Assembly: GCF_030272615.1 (NCBI RefSeq)
Contig: NC_081406.1
Span: 171,266,361 to 171,330,360, forward strand
Direction of reading: 5' to 3'
DNA length: 64,000 nt
Source of the DNA: Cryptomeria japonica
Lineage: Eukaryota; Streptophyta; Pinopsida; Cupressales; Cupressaceae
In this document: in pieces, positions 21,036 to 34,030 of the stretch
Numbering within the stretch: the first letter of the stretch is position 1
How the letters are laid out: each line of letters starts with the position of its first letter
Translations under genes and position numbers: made by a program
The notes under the pieces: model-generated
What the model was told of the DNA's origin: nothing
Seen by the model: the letters and a program-made list of their open reading frames with translations, nothing else
The model's database searches: none

Positions 21036-21240
21036 ATTTTGATGGAGGTTTCCGATGGAGAAGGTATATTGTGATCAAATTTGATTTTTTTTTGGAAAAA
21101 ATGCCCGCTTTCATCGAAATTCCGACGATAATGCAACATTTGGTTTCGACGGAGAAGGAATTGGCAATGACATTTGTGTTTTTTTAGAAAAAGTGCCCGC
21201 ATTCATCAAAATTCCGACGACCACAGGCATTACTTAAAAA
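21036..21240. repeat. Diverged ~91-bp tandem repeat, about two copies
   Basis: Blocks such as TGCCCGCTTTCATCGAAATT (21103) and TGCCCGCATTCATCAAAATT (21194) recur 91 bp apart, preceded in each copy by a GGAGAAGG segment and a T-run. It marks the point where homology of copy B to copy A ends. It is followed by an A-homopolymer at about 21236-21250. Confidence 0.65.
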
Positions 21241-22440
21241 AAAAAAAAAATACCAAGTCATTTCATAAATCCTGCCTCATCATCCCGTCGACCTCTGCCA
21301 TTACAAAATCCCACCTCTTCGTCCCTCCTCTACCATTACAAAACTATCCTAGCTATACTACTAGTGTATGGACCGATCGGGATGCATTTGATCGATATGC
21401 CGATGTGCTCAACTGAACAAAGAGATCAGGTCAGGCACTCTTTCTCGTATGAAAAGGGATAGGTCATTTATGCACTGATTGGATGACTGCAGGACAAAGA
21501 GATCGGATCAGGTCGTTTATGCGCTCGATCGACCAGGGAGAAAGAATAAATCTAATTCACACGACATCAGGGCTCAACCTCCTAATTGTAGTCACCTCTT
21601 GGATGTTTGAAGGAGATAGGTTCTTGTCATAATGCATTGCGTTCCTTGCCCACATCTCGCTTCTGACGAATGCTTCGACACTACAATGGAATAAATCGAA
21701 TCGAGTCAAATGGTTGGTTCCCGGTAGAACCTTTATGCCACAAATGCTCCAGCCATGGAATGAAGTGGTTCCTCCCATGCCAATTCCGACGAAAGAATCC
21801 GGATCGATTACGCACTCAAGAAGTCGTGGGTGGGGGTCTAGTAAGTCGAGAAGTTATTATTGGGCCATCCCTCGATGAACACAAAGGAGGGAGGCGGACA
21901 TAGGTTCCCTGTGCTGATTTAATCGTTGCAGGAATGTATTTGTCAGGGTGGCCATTTCAATTATCATCGTTTCACTCTAAATTGGGCATTACAAGATCCG
22001 GTTGAAGAAAAAAGGTAGGGTATAATCAACAAATTCATTGTTATACATATTCAAATATTTAGATTCAAAGTTTATTATAGATTTATCAGATTAATTGCCA
22101 ATAGCAGAGATGGTGAGAGGTTTCTGTAATATGATATGATTGATTTAAAAGAAGAATTTCTTACAAGACCTAAACTGTTGAACAATCCTACAATCATGTA
22201 TTAATTAAACACTGCATTTTAAATAATGAACAATATAGTAAGCCTGAAACATATTAACACCACTTTCCATATTTAAAATATATCTTAATTAAGGAGAGGA
22301 ATGACCTAAACCTGCCTGATCGAGTGCCATTATGTAAAATATATCCTAATTATGGATGTTGGTATATATGGTTGTGACAAAAAATCCCTGCTGCAGAACC
22401 GTGAGAGCATTGTGTAGTGATCGAGTGCTATTTTTTGTCG
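21241..22440. other. Unassigned, relatively GC-rich then AT-rich stretch
   Basis: 21250-22000 has higher GC and CpG than its surroundings, with partly repeated GATCGG/GGTCGTTTATGC segments (21420-21530). No ORF is convincing: the longest plus-strand frames, 77-80 codons at 21174 and 21670, have no recognisable motif. 22000-22440 shows nothing identifiable. Confidence 0.4.
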
Positions 22441-22832
22441 ATGTTTTGGAAGGGAGCATAAGTGTACCATTAGGAAGGTGGTATAAAATAGAAGCTGAGA
22501 GGTATAAGGTTATGAAGTGTGGGTTAGGATAAGATAGGGAGGTAAGTGATGAAGGATGTAATGGTGAAAGAGTAAGTCAGGATATGTTAGGGGTTTGGAA
22601 GGTAGGAAAGTGAATGGGGGGAGATAAAAGGATGTGAAGGATGGAATGGGGTTAGGTAGGTGAAGTAAAAGTAAGTGTGTATGAGGTTAAGGTTTAGGAT
22701 AGGATGTAGGAAAGTGGAGGAGGTTAAATTAGGGGATATGAAAGGTAGATGGAAGGTAATAATGATAGGAAGTGAGGTAAAGGTTATGAGGTGTGGGTTA
22801 GAAAATAGGGTGTAGGAAATGGAAGGAAGGGT
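22441..22832. repeat. C-depleted, purine/T-rich tract with internal duplication
   Basis: For nearly 400 bases the plus strand has almost no C and is rich in AGG, GGT and GTGGGTTAG segments. A segment near 22509 (TTATGAAGTGTGGGTTAG) recurs near 22788 (TTATGAGGTGTGGGTTAG), so it arose at least partly by duplication. The minus-strand frame through it (82 codons) is a by-product of the base bias. Confidence 0.65.
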
Positions 22833-24132
22833 CATATCACTTTGAGAGTTTTCACCAAGATGAGTAGCCTAAGTATGGACCTCAAATCTTACAAGCCATG
22901 AAGATCCACTTGTAGTAGAGGATCATATACTTGCATCTTGGGAGCTTATTAGGAGTTCGCCTTGAATTTGGGAAATACACATAGAGGAGATAGAATATTG
23001 ATCAATACACATTACCTAGCCTCATCATGAATAAATACAAGAGGTATAGACTATAGCAAGCACATATCATGAGCCAAAGGATCATATTCGAGAGTTGCTT
23101 CATCTCCAATCCTCTACATTTTTAAGATCCAAAAATGGGGTTGAGGATAAGTCTTGGCTATTAGGTTGGACTTATGCTTTGGGTTGCATCTATATGTGAG
23201 CAACCTAAAGGCATAATTTTCAATGCAATCTTTGAGAGGACTTGATTCCACCTTGTGGTACTGGGAGGATAAAATGCACCAACTCACATTGGAAACCATC
23301 TCTAGATACCATTTTGGAGTGCTTCAAAGTGTGTTCTATTTCAAAATATTTTTGATAGAGATGTATAGATGAGTTTCACAATTTACATAATAAGGTTTCA
23401 TAGTGGCTCAACATGAGAGTTAGTTTTCGGAGTTCTTGTAGTTTGTAGATTACATTCAAGACAAGTTACTTGTCAATTATTTCAGTAGGGGTGGAAAGCC
23501 CAAAATTTCAGTTTTCCTACACATGGCCAATCCAAATGACTTTAGGGTTGCTATGGAAAAGTCTCTTATGGAAAAGGAGGTACATGGGAGGACACAAGAG
23601 GCATGAGAGAAGTTTGTAACCTTGATGAAGGGACTAAAGTTTCCATAGGCCTCCCCATCCTTCAAAGGATAATTTAGAATTACTATATGATTTACAAAGA
23701 AAAACCCAATAGTATCAATATTAGGGACAAAGGTCTAGAGCATAGTAGGGGCCATAGGGTAGTCACATGTGACCATCATTGACACAAGGATATTTTAGGT
23801 ATGAGAGACTATAGGGCTATCAAGCTAGGCCTTCTATGACTCAGCAACCTTTTAGGGGAGAATCTAGTGTTTTTAGTAGTTAGGATCTTCTAATTATGGT
23901 GGGGCCTAGCCAACATATGGTTATATGAGAGGCACATGTTATCTATATGTTAGTATCATACAGAGAGTGCCCACAAGGTTTTAGAGTAGGTGGACACCAT
24001 CCTAGGATGTCAAAGTAGATAGTTGATATGTGGGTCTTTACCCTCCCAACCACTCAACATATACCACCATGGGTCTTTACCCTCCCAAACACACAAAGGT
24101 CAAAGGAAGATTCACTGCTGCAACACTCACTT
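22833..24132. other. Unassigned region, possibly decayed retroelement
   Basis: No intact ORF. Plus-strand fragments around 23500-23660 look like an old coding sequence broken by many stops. A short repeat GTGGGTCTTTACCCTCCC occurs at about 24029 and again, as ATGGGTCTTTACCCTCCC, at about 24069. I cannot name the source. Confidence 0.3.
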
Positions 24133-24570
24133 TTTGTGACAATCTCAAGCACTGAGGAAATTTCTGGTCTCTTAACCATTTCTCAGTTCTCCTTATAAAA
24201 TTGAAAGTCCTATCTTGAATGTTATCATCTTCCTTTTTATCCCAATCAATCTCAGGGATTGGCTCTCCTTGAACTTTCTTATTGAATTAAGGGTCTAGAA
24301 CCCTTTTTCCTCCTGTACTCTAAACACATTGATGGGTAGCCTCATGGTGACTATTTGCTTTAGAGTAAATCTTGACCACAGTCTCCTCCTTACTTCATAT
24401 TCATCACTATAATTCTCCCAGTAATCCTCCAACTGGGGTTCATGACAGAAGTGGTCATCTACATTTAGGTTTTCCATGACGTAGCCCCTGCTATCAAACT
24501 TATGTCTAGCAACATAGGGCTGCAGATTCATCTTCTTAAATTTCAAATCCAAATTTAAAGCATTAGACAC
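24133..24570 (-). pseudogene. Unidentified coding remnant (minus strand)
   Basis: A 91-codon open frame (24570-24295) reads MSNALNLDLKFKKMNLQPYV and continues with an acidic, aromatic-rich segment (HEPQLEDYWENYSDEYEVRR). After a shift the coding sense goes on to about 24133 (VQGEPIPEIDWDKKEDD; TFNFIRRTEKWLRDQKFP). The composition is that of a real protein. I recognise no domain. It is on the same strand as accessory-ORF copy B and could belong to that element. A LINE abuts it at about 24580 and may have truncated it. Confidence 0.45.
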
Positions 24571-24599
24571 AGACTTACAGCTGTAGTACCCAAGTGAGC

Positions 24600-27400
24600 C
24601 TGTGCACTTTTACCAAGCTCGTCCTCAGCGGTGGGTTTGTGTGGAAGTTGATTTAGCCCAGGATCTCAAAGAGCGTGTTGAGATTCAAATTGGGGATGTT
24701 CGTCACACCTAGATGGTGCTATATTTAAATTTTCCTAATAATTGCTTCCATTGTCAGTCCATGGATCATAAAATTAAGGACTGCCCTTTGGCTTCGCCGA
24801 AGCCCAAACCCTCGCCACCACAGGGTTCTAAGTTGCCACGCTCTGTTGAAGCGATTTTTTCTAAAAATAAATTGACTCAAGTGGGTCGCAAGGGGAAGAA
24901 TGTCTCTTCTAGCAAGTCTCGGGATGTTTCATCTCCTCCGCTAGTTTCAAACCCTTATTCGAAGGGGAACGAAATTGAAGTCCTGGTACTAGTTTCAGAG
25001 GGTTCACTATGACCTTTTGTTTGGACCCCCTTAGCAGCTTTAGTTATTAGTAAGTCGTCGTCTACTATGCGTCTCTCTCAAAACCCTTTTGGGCGTGCAG
25101 AGGTGAAGAAGTGAGCTCTTGATAAGCACATGCATGGTGTTTCTGGCTTCCAATCTGCAGCTTCTTTCTTTCAAAATAATTTTTCCTCCTTAGCGAAAGA
25201 TGAGGAAGATATGCAAGTTTTCTCATGAATTTTCTCTTGGAATGTTAGAGGTTTGACTAACCTCCCAAGGAAGTATTCCGTAAGGGATACTCTTCAAAAA
25301 TATTCTAGTATTGATGTTCTATGTCTGCAAGAAGTTAAAATTTTCTCTTTCATGTTGTCTGTCACCTGCCATGTGATCTAGCCTAATGGTTTTCCTTACC
25401 CCTCTCATCATGAGACATGTCATAGAGGAGTTGTCACTATTCTTGTGCCACGCTGGCATTCTTGTGTGGTTGATCATAGGTTCGATATCTTAGTGTGATG
25501 TTTGGCTCCTCTTGAATGTGGGTAATCATTCTTTTGGGATTATCATCATTGATGCATCCAATCATGTTGTAGAAAGATCTGCCTTGTGGCAATGGATTGT
25601 TGATTCAATGCCACCTGCCACTTGGATTTTATATGGTAACTTAAATATGGTTGACATGGCAGTATATAAAGATGGTGTCCTTTCTTTTAGATGGACAACT
25701 GGTGAGTGTGAGGCATGGCATTATATGTGAAACATGATGGGCCTCTTTGATACCAATATGTTTTGACATCAACCTCAGATGGTTTGGCATACGTGGTTTA
25801 ACATCCATGTTGGTTCTGATAGAGTTTTTATGAGGTTTGATCGTGCCATCATCTCAACAAAATCTTTCTTTCATTTTGTTTCCATGTCTCCTGTTCCTAT
25901 TATGCCTTTGTCAGAGATCACATTGTCAGATCATTTGCCTATTAAATTTTGTATTGAATGGCAAGTGCGTCTAGCTAGGCCATCTAAGGGGCCTACTAAA
26001 TTTTTTTTGAATACTTTGTTGATGACTCATCAACCCATGTTGGCCCACATTCAGCATATCTAGAATTTGGAAGCTCATCCTAGCCAGTGTATAGGTTGGA
26101 TTGCATGGTGGTGTCATGCCCTTCAACGTACCACTCACTTTTTGTGCATTTATGGCTACGAATTGGCCATTTTTTGGTGTCATTCATACGAGGCCATGAC
26201 CTTGGAGCTTTGACATGCCATGGAGGCCCTCACCAATAATCCTTCTTTTGAAAGTCTTCAATCTGAAGTTGCTCAATTGCATAAAAAGAAACCAATTGCA
26301 GAGAATTTTGTTGTCAGGGGTGCTCAAATCAAAGATCGACTCCATTGGCTCAAAGTGGTTGATCGAGCCTCAAAATATTTTCTCTTAGCACTCCATGCAG
26401 ACACTCTTTTAGGTCATTAAATATTTTAGAAAAGGGAGTCAAGTCCTCTCTGAACTGGTTGATGTTTTACAAGCCTTTGTTTGCCATTATGGGCAAGTTT
26501 ATGTTGCCTTGCCTCCCACTCCTAAGTGAGATCATGCTTTGTAGGAATGTCTTGACTTTGTTCCACTTTAGTTGTTTGTTGAATAGTCAGCTACTTTTTG
26601 TGATTAGATTCTCTCTTTTCCCAATCTTAAAGATGTGGTTTTTTCTATGGCTCTTGGTTGTGATGGCTTTCCCTGTGAATTTTATAAAGCCCTGTGGGAT
26701 TGTGTAAGGTTAGATCTTCATTATGTTTCTCTTGAAGCATCTACTCTAATTCTCTTGGTAAATTCATTAATAAAGGAAATATCAAATTCATAACTAAATT
26801 TAGGGATCCCTTGGATATTTACAATTGGCACCTGATCACTTTTCTTAATATTTACTAGAAAATCATTGCTAAAGCTATGGCTTTGTGAATTCATCACCTC
26901 CTCCCTTTGATTGTTCAGCTTGAAAAAAATGGTTTTATCAATTCCAGGTTAATTCTTGATAATATTAATGTGGTATGGGAAGGTATGGAGTGGGCGAGGT
27001 GATTTAAGAAGAGAGATTTGTTTCTCAATATTGATTTCGCCAAGGCCTATGATCGTATTGAATCTACTCTTGTTGTCCTATAACTTAGATATTTCATATT
27101 GGAATCAAGGTATAAAGCAACTCTAACTCCTGGATACTTAATAAATTCAAGAGTGCTACTCTTCAGTATTAATGAAAATTTGTTTTTAGTTTAGAGTATT
27201 ACTATACATGATATTACACAAGGAGATGGTTAAATTTGTAGTTTTCATATCTAATTAAGCATCACCTTTAAATCCCTATTTGTTGACCTATGCTTACTTA
27301 AAAAGCATTTTTTGTGAGTAATTATATGTCATCAAGCACATATGTTAACGACATGTGCATAGCATTCAAAATGCATGCATGATGTATACAATACACTTGG
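24600..27400 (+). mobile_element. Decayed LINE (non-LTR retrotransposon), ORF1 and ORF2 remnants
   Basis: ORF1 remnant: a VEVDLAQDLKERVEIQIGDV-type segment near 24640, then the zinc knuckle CFHCQSMDHKIKDC (24743-24784), as in plant LINE ORF1. ORF2 remnant: APE endonuclease start SWNVRGLT (25235-25258), LCLQEVKI (~25320), YGNLNMVD (~25632) and LSDHLPIKF (~25930); reverse transcriptase MALGCDGFPCEFYKALWD (~26645-26700), DFAKAYDR (27032-27055) and ITQGDG (~27215). The frame is broken by many stops and shifts. ORF2 would supply nicking and target-primed reverse transcription. The 5' end is truncated and no poly(A) tail was found, so boundaries are approximate. Confidence 0.88.
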
Positions 27401-28817
27401 GAATAGATAAAGATTCTTCGCATACTAATGTCATTTTGTAAAATGATTGCAATCTTGATGAGCCCTTAATGACTTAAGTCAAGAATTTGAGTGTTCCACA
27501 TTTTTGTGGAGTGCTATTGGAAAGCCACTCTACATTTTCAATCAATTTTGATCAAGACGTATTTATTATTGTTATTTTTCCCTCTTACCAATGATATAGA
27601 AAAATCTATTTTCGATATAAAAATTACATATAAAGTCTCAATTTGTAGAGTTTGTTGCCATTTCAATTAGCTTTAGAAACCTAGAGGAAAAAAGGTTTGG
27701 TACAACTACCATTGTAGGCAATAGAAAACAACTTGTGCTATGTGTTTGTAGAGATTTTAACAATAAAAATTCTCAGCTTCCTTGTAATAAGCCCATCTTT
27801 CATGTTGTGCAACAAGTGGTATTTCAGAAATGCAAACCCTTATAGATATGTTGGATGATATTCACATTATAGCTTAAAACATTGTGGGCACTTTGTGCAA
27901 GTGTTAACACATTCAATTCAGTTGTTCACTTGATTGGACTTTATTTCGTAGAGTTTTTAATACTAATTAGACTAGCATTTCAGAGCAAGTCAAAAGCTCT
28001 CACAAGTCCTCTATAGCTGAATAAAATTTGATTCACATAATAAGCACAGTTTCCTTAAACTAGTGGATCAGTGGGTGATGAAAATGATTACTAAACAAAG
28101 ATAATACATAAAGGAAGACAAAAACACAACCGTTCTTGAACAAAGATAATATAGAAATTTTCTTGGACTCTTTGACGCAAACTTCATTGCTTTGCAACAC
28201 TTGTTGATGTAAATGAAGATAGTTATATATATTTATTTCTATACATGAATTCAAGATATCTATATGAATTGTGTTTTTAGCATACTATTGTCTTTATTTA
28301 AATAATTATAAATTATTTAAATTTTATGAATGATTCGATAGTATGTTATCTTTCTAAGGTTATCCCTTGATATAATTTTTCTAGCTCATTATATAATTTT
28401 GGGTTAATGAAGTAATCAATTAATTTTCCCTTTAATAAAGTGAATTTATAGCGATTTCATTAATATATTAGAAAATGGTTTACTATTCACATATTAGACC
28501 AATTATAAATATATTTACGAAAAGTAGTATAATTTAGGAAGACTAAATCATCAAATCCTTCAATCAAGCAAATGAATGAATATGAAATGTTTAAGACAAG
28601 TAATTGCATCAAAGAGCTAATTTTATTATGTGGTATATCTATTGATTAGTATAGAATAGAAATGTAGATAAATTTTAGTAGTTGTCATCATTTTGATACT
28701 AGGAAGGAAGGTTTTGAACATTGTAAGGATGGATCAACCCTAAACTTATCGCCACTTTTTTTAAGATGTAGACCATAAACATAAAGAGCACAACAAGTAT
28801 TATTTTTAGTTTCATAG
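27401..28817. other. AT-rich intergenic stretch, nothing identified
   Basis: No ORF, RNA gene or element end is recognised on either strand. Confidence 0.4.
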
Positions 28818-29031
28818 ACATAACATTCTTCTTATTTATCATAAGATGTATAGAGAAGAACCTTAATGATTGAATTTAAGAGGAATACAAATTAAAGATG
28901 ACATAACAACATCTATATAGGTGCACATAACATTCTTCTTATTTATCATAAGATGTATAGAGAAGAACCTTAATGATTGAATTTAAGAGGAATACAAATT
29001 AAAGATGACATAACAACATCTATATAGGTGC
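28818..29031. repeat. Perfect 107-bp tandem duplication
   Basis: Bases 28818-28924 and 28925-29031 appear identical, each beginning ACATAACATTCTTC and ending TATATAGGTGC. Identity over the full unit in otherwise decayed DNA means a very recent duplication or an assembly artefact. Confidence 0.92.
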
Positions 29032-29741
29032 TGTTAGAAATTAAATCATTTGTCACCAAGATCATGTCATTATCACTTGTAAATATTCTTCAAGACTATT
29101 TCACAATCTTTTCTATACAACAATCATATTAATGAATGTAAATCTACGGATAGAGAAATTAATTGACTAAAACATATTAGGATTTTAGGGAAATTGAGGA
29201 GACATTAGACATACAAGAATATTATAGAAGATTTACTATTTGTGAATGCCAATGAAGACATAGTCCAAATTGTAGATTTGATATTCTATCAATATATAGA
29301 AAAGGATCATAAATGCTATAACATTTATACATGCAATCATCACACCTCTTATCTTGGTTATTTAATCCCATTTATTAAAAATTTTTATGGGATAAGTGAC
29401 ATTGTTCTTTGAACTAAACACAAGTCAAGTGCTTGCACTAATGTTAGTCCATTAATAAAATCAAATATCTCACAAAATTCTAGAGGTAGGAACCTTCAAT
29501 AAATACCATTATTATCGAAAAAATTATAGTGCAAAATGTTTATGCATTATTAGACAAGTTTCACTCTTTACAACTCTCACACACATATCGTGAAGAGAAT
29601 ATATTGGTAGATCACCTTGCAAATATGGGATGTCAAAAACAATAAGTGACCATTTCAGATGATAGTGGTAAGGTTGATACATTTCAAATTCTAGCTGAGA
29701 TTGTAAGAAAAGAACATATACAATGATAAAAAAGAGCAGTT
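29032..29741. other. Intergenic stretch, nothing identified
   Basis: AT-rich; the minus-strand 91-codon frame at 29524-29799 has no recognisable motif and is not called as a gene. Confidence 0.35.
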
Positions 29742-30705
29742 TTGGCAAAAGTACAATCATTTCAAGCTGTGACAATTGTACAGGTGGAGTATGATTCATA
29801 CTTATTATGGTTTAGAATTTGGATCGCCTGTATTTCTCGTTCAACGCCGGTGAAATTTGGCAATGCATTTAGGCATCCAAATAGACAGTTTTGGCAAGGC
29901 AAGATAACTTCGAGAAGCATCTACCTGGATTATCTTCCGCGTGGTGCAAATTACGTAAACATGTCAGGTTTTCATGAGTTCAAAGGTGGCAGCGTACTGA
30001 ATTGCACCATGACGCATGAGAAGGATAGTCACAAATCCGAAATGATATCCTCAGACGAGCAAAATGAAAATGAATTTAAAACCTAATGTTTGATTGTATG
30101 GTTAGAGGTTTAAAGGGGTACGAACCATATATGTTAATGTTTGCAGGTTTTGTTCGTTTACTGTGTCATCGTAGCTAGAGGACGAAGTTCGTGGGTGCTA
30201 CTAGGTTTCTAGTATTTGTCGAAGGGCTCAAATGAGCAGCCCAGTCAGGTCTTCAAGGTTCACTGTTTCCAGTTTCGAAAAAGTGTGAAGCGTCCCGTCA
30301 CTTTCTATTGCATGGAAACACCTATATTTCTATCTATGATGCCATAAACAATACCCTGGAGATGCAAAATTCAAGGTACCTGCAACAAGCACTCAAAAGG
30401 CATGCTATTACATTTGGAGAAGATTTGACAGAGAGGATAATGAAAAAGGTGAATGCAATATTGGCATTTAAGCTCATGTGGATAACGAGCTGGTTCCTCT
30501 TGCTGCATTGTCTCAATATCCTCCTGCTCTAGTGGCACATGTTCCTCAAGTTGCAGCTTTTCAAGATAATGTCAGCACTTCTCTTCACCCACGTAATCTC
30601 CAAATTCCCAATTTGAATGCAATTCTGCCATTACAATCTGCACTTAGGGAATTTCAAAAGCAACAAGGAAAGAATGAAGCGCAAGTAGACAGAATGGAGG
30701 TGTAA
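29742..30705 (+). pseudogene. Unidentified coding remnant, higher GC than its surroundings
   Basis: An open frame of 114 codons (29742-30086) includes FGNAFRHPNRQFWQGKI and DYLPRGANYVNMSGF. Farther on, 30308-30470 (NTYISIYDAINNTLEMQNSR) and, after a one-base shift, 30478-30705 (ELVPLAALSQYPPALVAHVP to the stop) read as one protein end. GC and CpG rise across the whole block and fall outside it. I recognise no family. It may be a retrocopied or captured host gene fragment, or decayed transposon coding sequence. Confidence 0.4.
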
Positions 30706-33700
30706 GGTGTTGCCTGCTAAGACAAATTTTGTAAGCGATGGAATTAATGGCAAAGGGTATATAGTATAGTATGTGGTTAATAAGGGGTTAAATTTTGCTA
30801 TCGGGTAGTGAATGAATAGTGTTCAGGTGTCTGTAATTAATTAGTATGAGTTTGGTAAAGAAACTGTTTAGTAAGCTGAAAGCTTTTATGCTCAAATTTC
30901 TGGCTATCAAGAGTCATTGAGCATATGTTTTGTAAAATTCTATATTCATATATTAATATATATACAGGCTTATTTTCTTTTGCTTTAAACCAAATTTTTT
31001 TTTTCTAAATAATTAATTCTTGGATTAAAATAATTTAAGATAAAATGAAGCTCAATCATAACTTATCACTTATCATATATCATTTATTAATAACACCTTT
31101 TTGACAACATTATTAATTCACGGCTAGTTAGGAAGTCACACTTAACTATTCCTTAACATGTACTAGAAATCCCTTAGATAAATTATAGGGAGTTGACCAT
31201 GTGGCCTTATATCCTCCCTCCTTACATAGACTTCCTCCTTAAGGAGAGAGAAATGTATAAGAATAACATAGATGCATATTTTAGCACATCATTCAATAAC
31301 GCAAAATAATCTTAGGCAATTATTCTCAAGTCACTTGAATGTACACATAATTCACTTTTATTAGTTATGCATATTATTTAATTGGTACCAACATAATTAT
31401 GTATGTATGTATGTATGTACATGTATATCTATACACACACAAATATGTATATATATGTGTCTCTGTGTGTGTAGAGAAAATATTGACATCTCGTCTTCAT
31501 GTCTCAATGCCATCAACATATTTCAATATATATTACATACCATTCAATTCATGTTGACCACATAAAAAATCACCAAATGGGATGTGGATGACCATTGTCT
31601 ACAAATCCTTCTTAGAATCCAAAATAACATAATTCCATATATCCACATAAGTGATAATCTCTTGGCTCTACCTAAGGAACCCTCCATATAGATATATCAA
31701 ATGAAACCAGGGCAAGTTGGTTACCCACCCGTATCAGTCTCATTTACCCCTTTAGTGGAATTAGTTGCAAACAAAATTCCTATAGGCTCTAAATGGTGAG
31801 TCTAATTATTTAATTCACTAAGACTCAAATTATTAACAAATTCTTGAAGATTTACATTTATCTATGATAATATGAAGAGAAAAAATAAGATAAATTTATA
31901 TAAATAAAACACTTTATAATATTTAAAAACTAAATAAAACAAAAGCTATAATGCAACTAGAGTCCATGTCTTTGTTTTAAAATAAATATTTATTTTATGT
32001 CTTATGCATTTATGCTATATAAAATGAGATAGCCATTAGAAAATATTGTAATGATTTGTTGAAGTTTGAGTCTTACTATTGGAGATTCTGCCTTCTACCA
32101 AAAATAGAGTATTTGTTCTATGTTCTATGCATTTATAATGAGATGGGCTATAGAGAATATTGTAGTGATTTGTTGAAATTTGAGCCATAACATCGAGTGT
32201 TTTATAGCTATTCATGAATAGTCTAGATATTTGGTTTTGAAGTTTAATTTTTTAACAATCAAGAGAATGACAATGATACCATCCACATAAAGAATTAGAT
32301 ATTTCATTAGAAAAGACATGCATTAATGCATTGATCCTTGCATTTATGGAATGATCTACATTGAAAACTATTGGGAATATGTGTTGAAGTTTGGTTAGTT
32401 TCAACTATCAAATCCTATATGGAGAAGTACACATAGTATAAGAATTAAGATGTTCATTTGTGGAGACTACTCAAATTTGCTGGATTTTGGATCCTAATAG
32501 TCATTGTTTTGAAAAAGAACAATAAAAAATCTATATGCATGAAATTAAAATTTAAAAAGCTTTCCACCCAACTATAATGTTTCCTTTTTTTAAGTAGCTG
32601 CCAAACTTTTTTTTGAAATGTTATACTTGACACAAGCTACATAATTGCTTTAATAATGCAATTTTCATATGTAGGTACATCTTTAACCCATAAAATATTT
32701 TTTAAACAAGAAAAATATATAACTAAAAAAAGAAAACCTAAAACCACCTTGAATGCAAGGAAACCTCAAAAGTTGTGTTACCAAACATCAACATAGAGAA
32801 TAGTTATTGGTGGTTATTGATTACTAAAATAAGCAACAATTGTTTACCTTGGTCATGTGTATTTTAATTTTAGGTTTTTTGTATTATTCTTATACACAGA
32901 TATAGATTAAGTCATCATAAATGAAACATCTATAACTAGTCATTGACATAAGTTATTTGAACAAAACATGGTGAGGACTCTCTCAATAAAAATAATAGAA
33001 TTTTAAAAAGATAAAAGCATGATTTCATGAACATTTAGTGCCCAAAATTACGAGATTAAATTGAATAGACCACTTTAATTTTTGATAGACAAAAATATAA
33101 AAATATTACATTTTCATTACCAAACTATGGTGTAAGATAGTAAATAAGTAGCAATAGTTTTAACCTAAAAATGACACTATTTATAATTTCGTAAACAAAT
33201 ACACAACAAACTTTAAATAGCAATAGTAGAAAAAATGATTCATAACTTCGTAAACAAGTACAAAACAAACTTCTGAAATCAAACTGAAACCACTACCTAA
33301 CCTAGCATGATAGGTCCAAAGAAGTCATACCCAAATTCATTTTTGGACAAAATTATTTTTAAGAAAAAATAAGAAATCATAAAAACTAGGAAATCAGGTT
33401 AGATCTGGCTTCTTAAAAAAGACAAATAAGAAGACTAAAGAAGCTGGTCAAATTTGAATTATTTTTATGTAAAGCAATTATAAGAAACCATTAGTATCAC
33501 TCGCAGACAGTTTATATGCTCAAACCATGTCAACTGACTTGGCTCAATATTTTGCACAAACTGTGTCATGTAATCAGCAATACCGGTGTAGAAAATGTTA
33601 GCCATGGTTTATTAGCATTATGGGCTACTCTGTAGATAACTAAAATGGGATTAATTAACCATTAAAGGCATTGGACACGTGATTGGAATTTATTTACACA

Positions 33701-33816
33701 AATAATATCACTATACAAAATCAGCATGAGCACTTTGGCTCTGCAATGAAAATTCAGTCTAAGAAAAGAAAACTCCCTCGAAATGGCAGTAAGGAAGATG
33801 TCATAAAATAATTTGA
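30706..33816. other. AT-rich intergenic stretch with a microsatellite
   Basis: No genes seen. A TATG/TG microsatellite tract runs at about 31397-31472. The rest is low-complexity AT-rich sequence. Confidence 0.45.
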
Positions 33817-33906
33817 TATACTCTGTGTTGGATCATCAGATATCTTTTCCATTAGTTGTGGATAAAAGAAGGATATGTCTGGTATACTGTGTGTTGGATC
33901 ATCAGA
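33817..33906. repeat. Short direct repeat downstream of the TNL gene
   Basis: TATACTCTGTGTTGGATCAT (33817) recurs as TATACTGTGTGTTGGATCAT at 33883, both continuing CAGA. The spacing is 66 bp. It lies about 125-215 bp past the TNL stop codon, possibly within its 3' untranslated region. Confidence 0.7.
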
Positions 33907-34030
33907 AATCTATTTAATGAAACTATAAGATAAAAATGTTAGACGCTGTTTTTTTTGAAGCATATAGTAATTGTAAAATAGTCAGATGAAAACATTAGTC
34001 TTTTCCTAAAGGCATGGACTAACAAATTAA

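Noticed and set aside
22441-22832. Interstitial telomere repeat (GGGTTAG-like words)
   Set aside because: There is no run of TTTAGGG or a consistent 7-bp period; it is only a G-rich, C-poor tract.
31397-31472. Possible regulatory TG/TATG tract
   Set aside because: It is an ordinary microsatellite, far from any gene.
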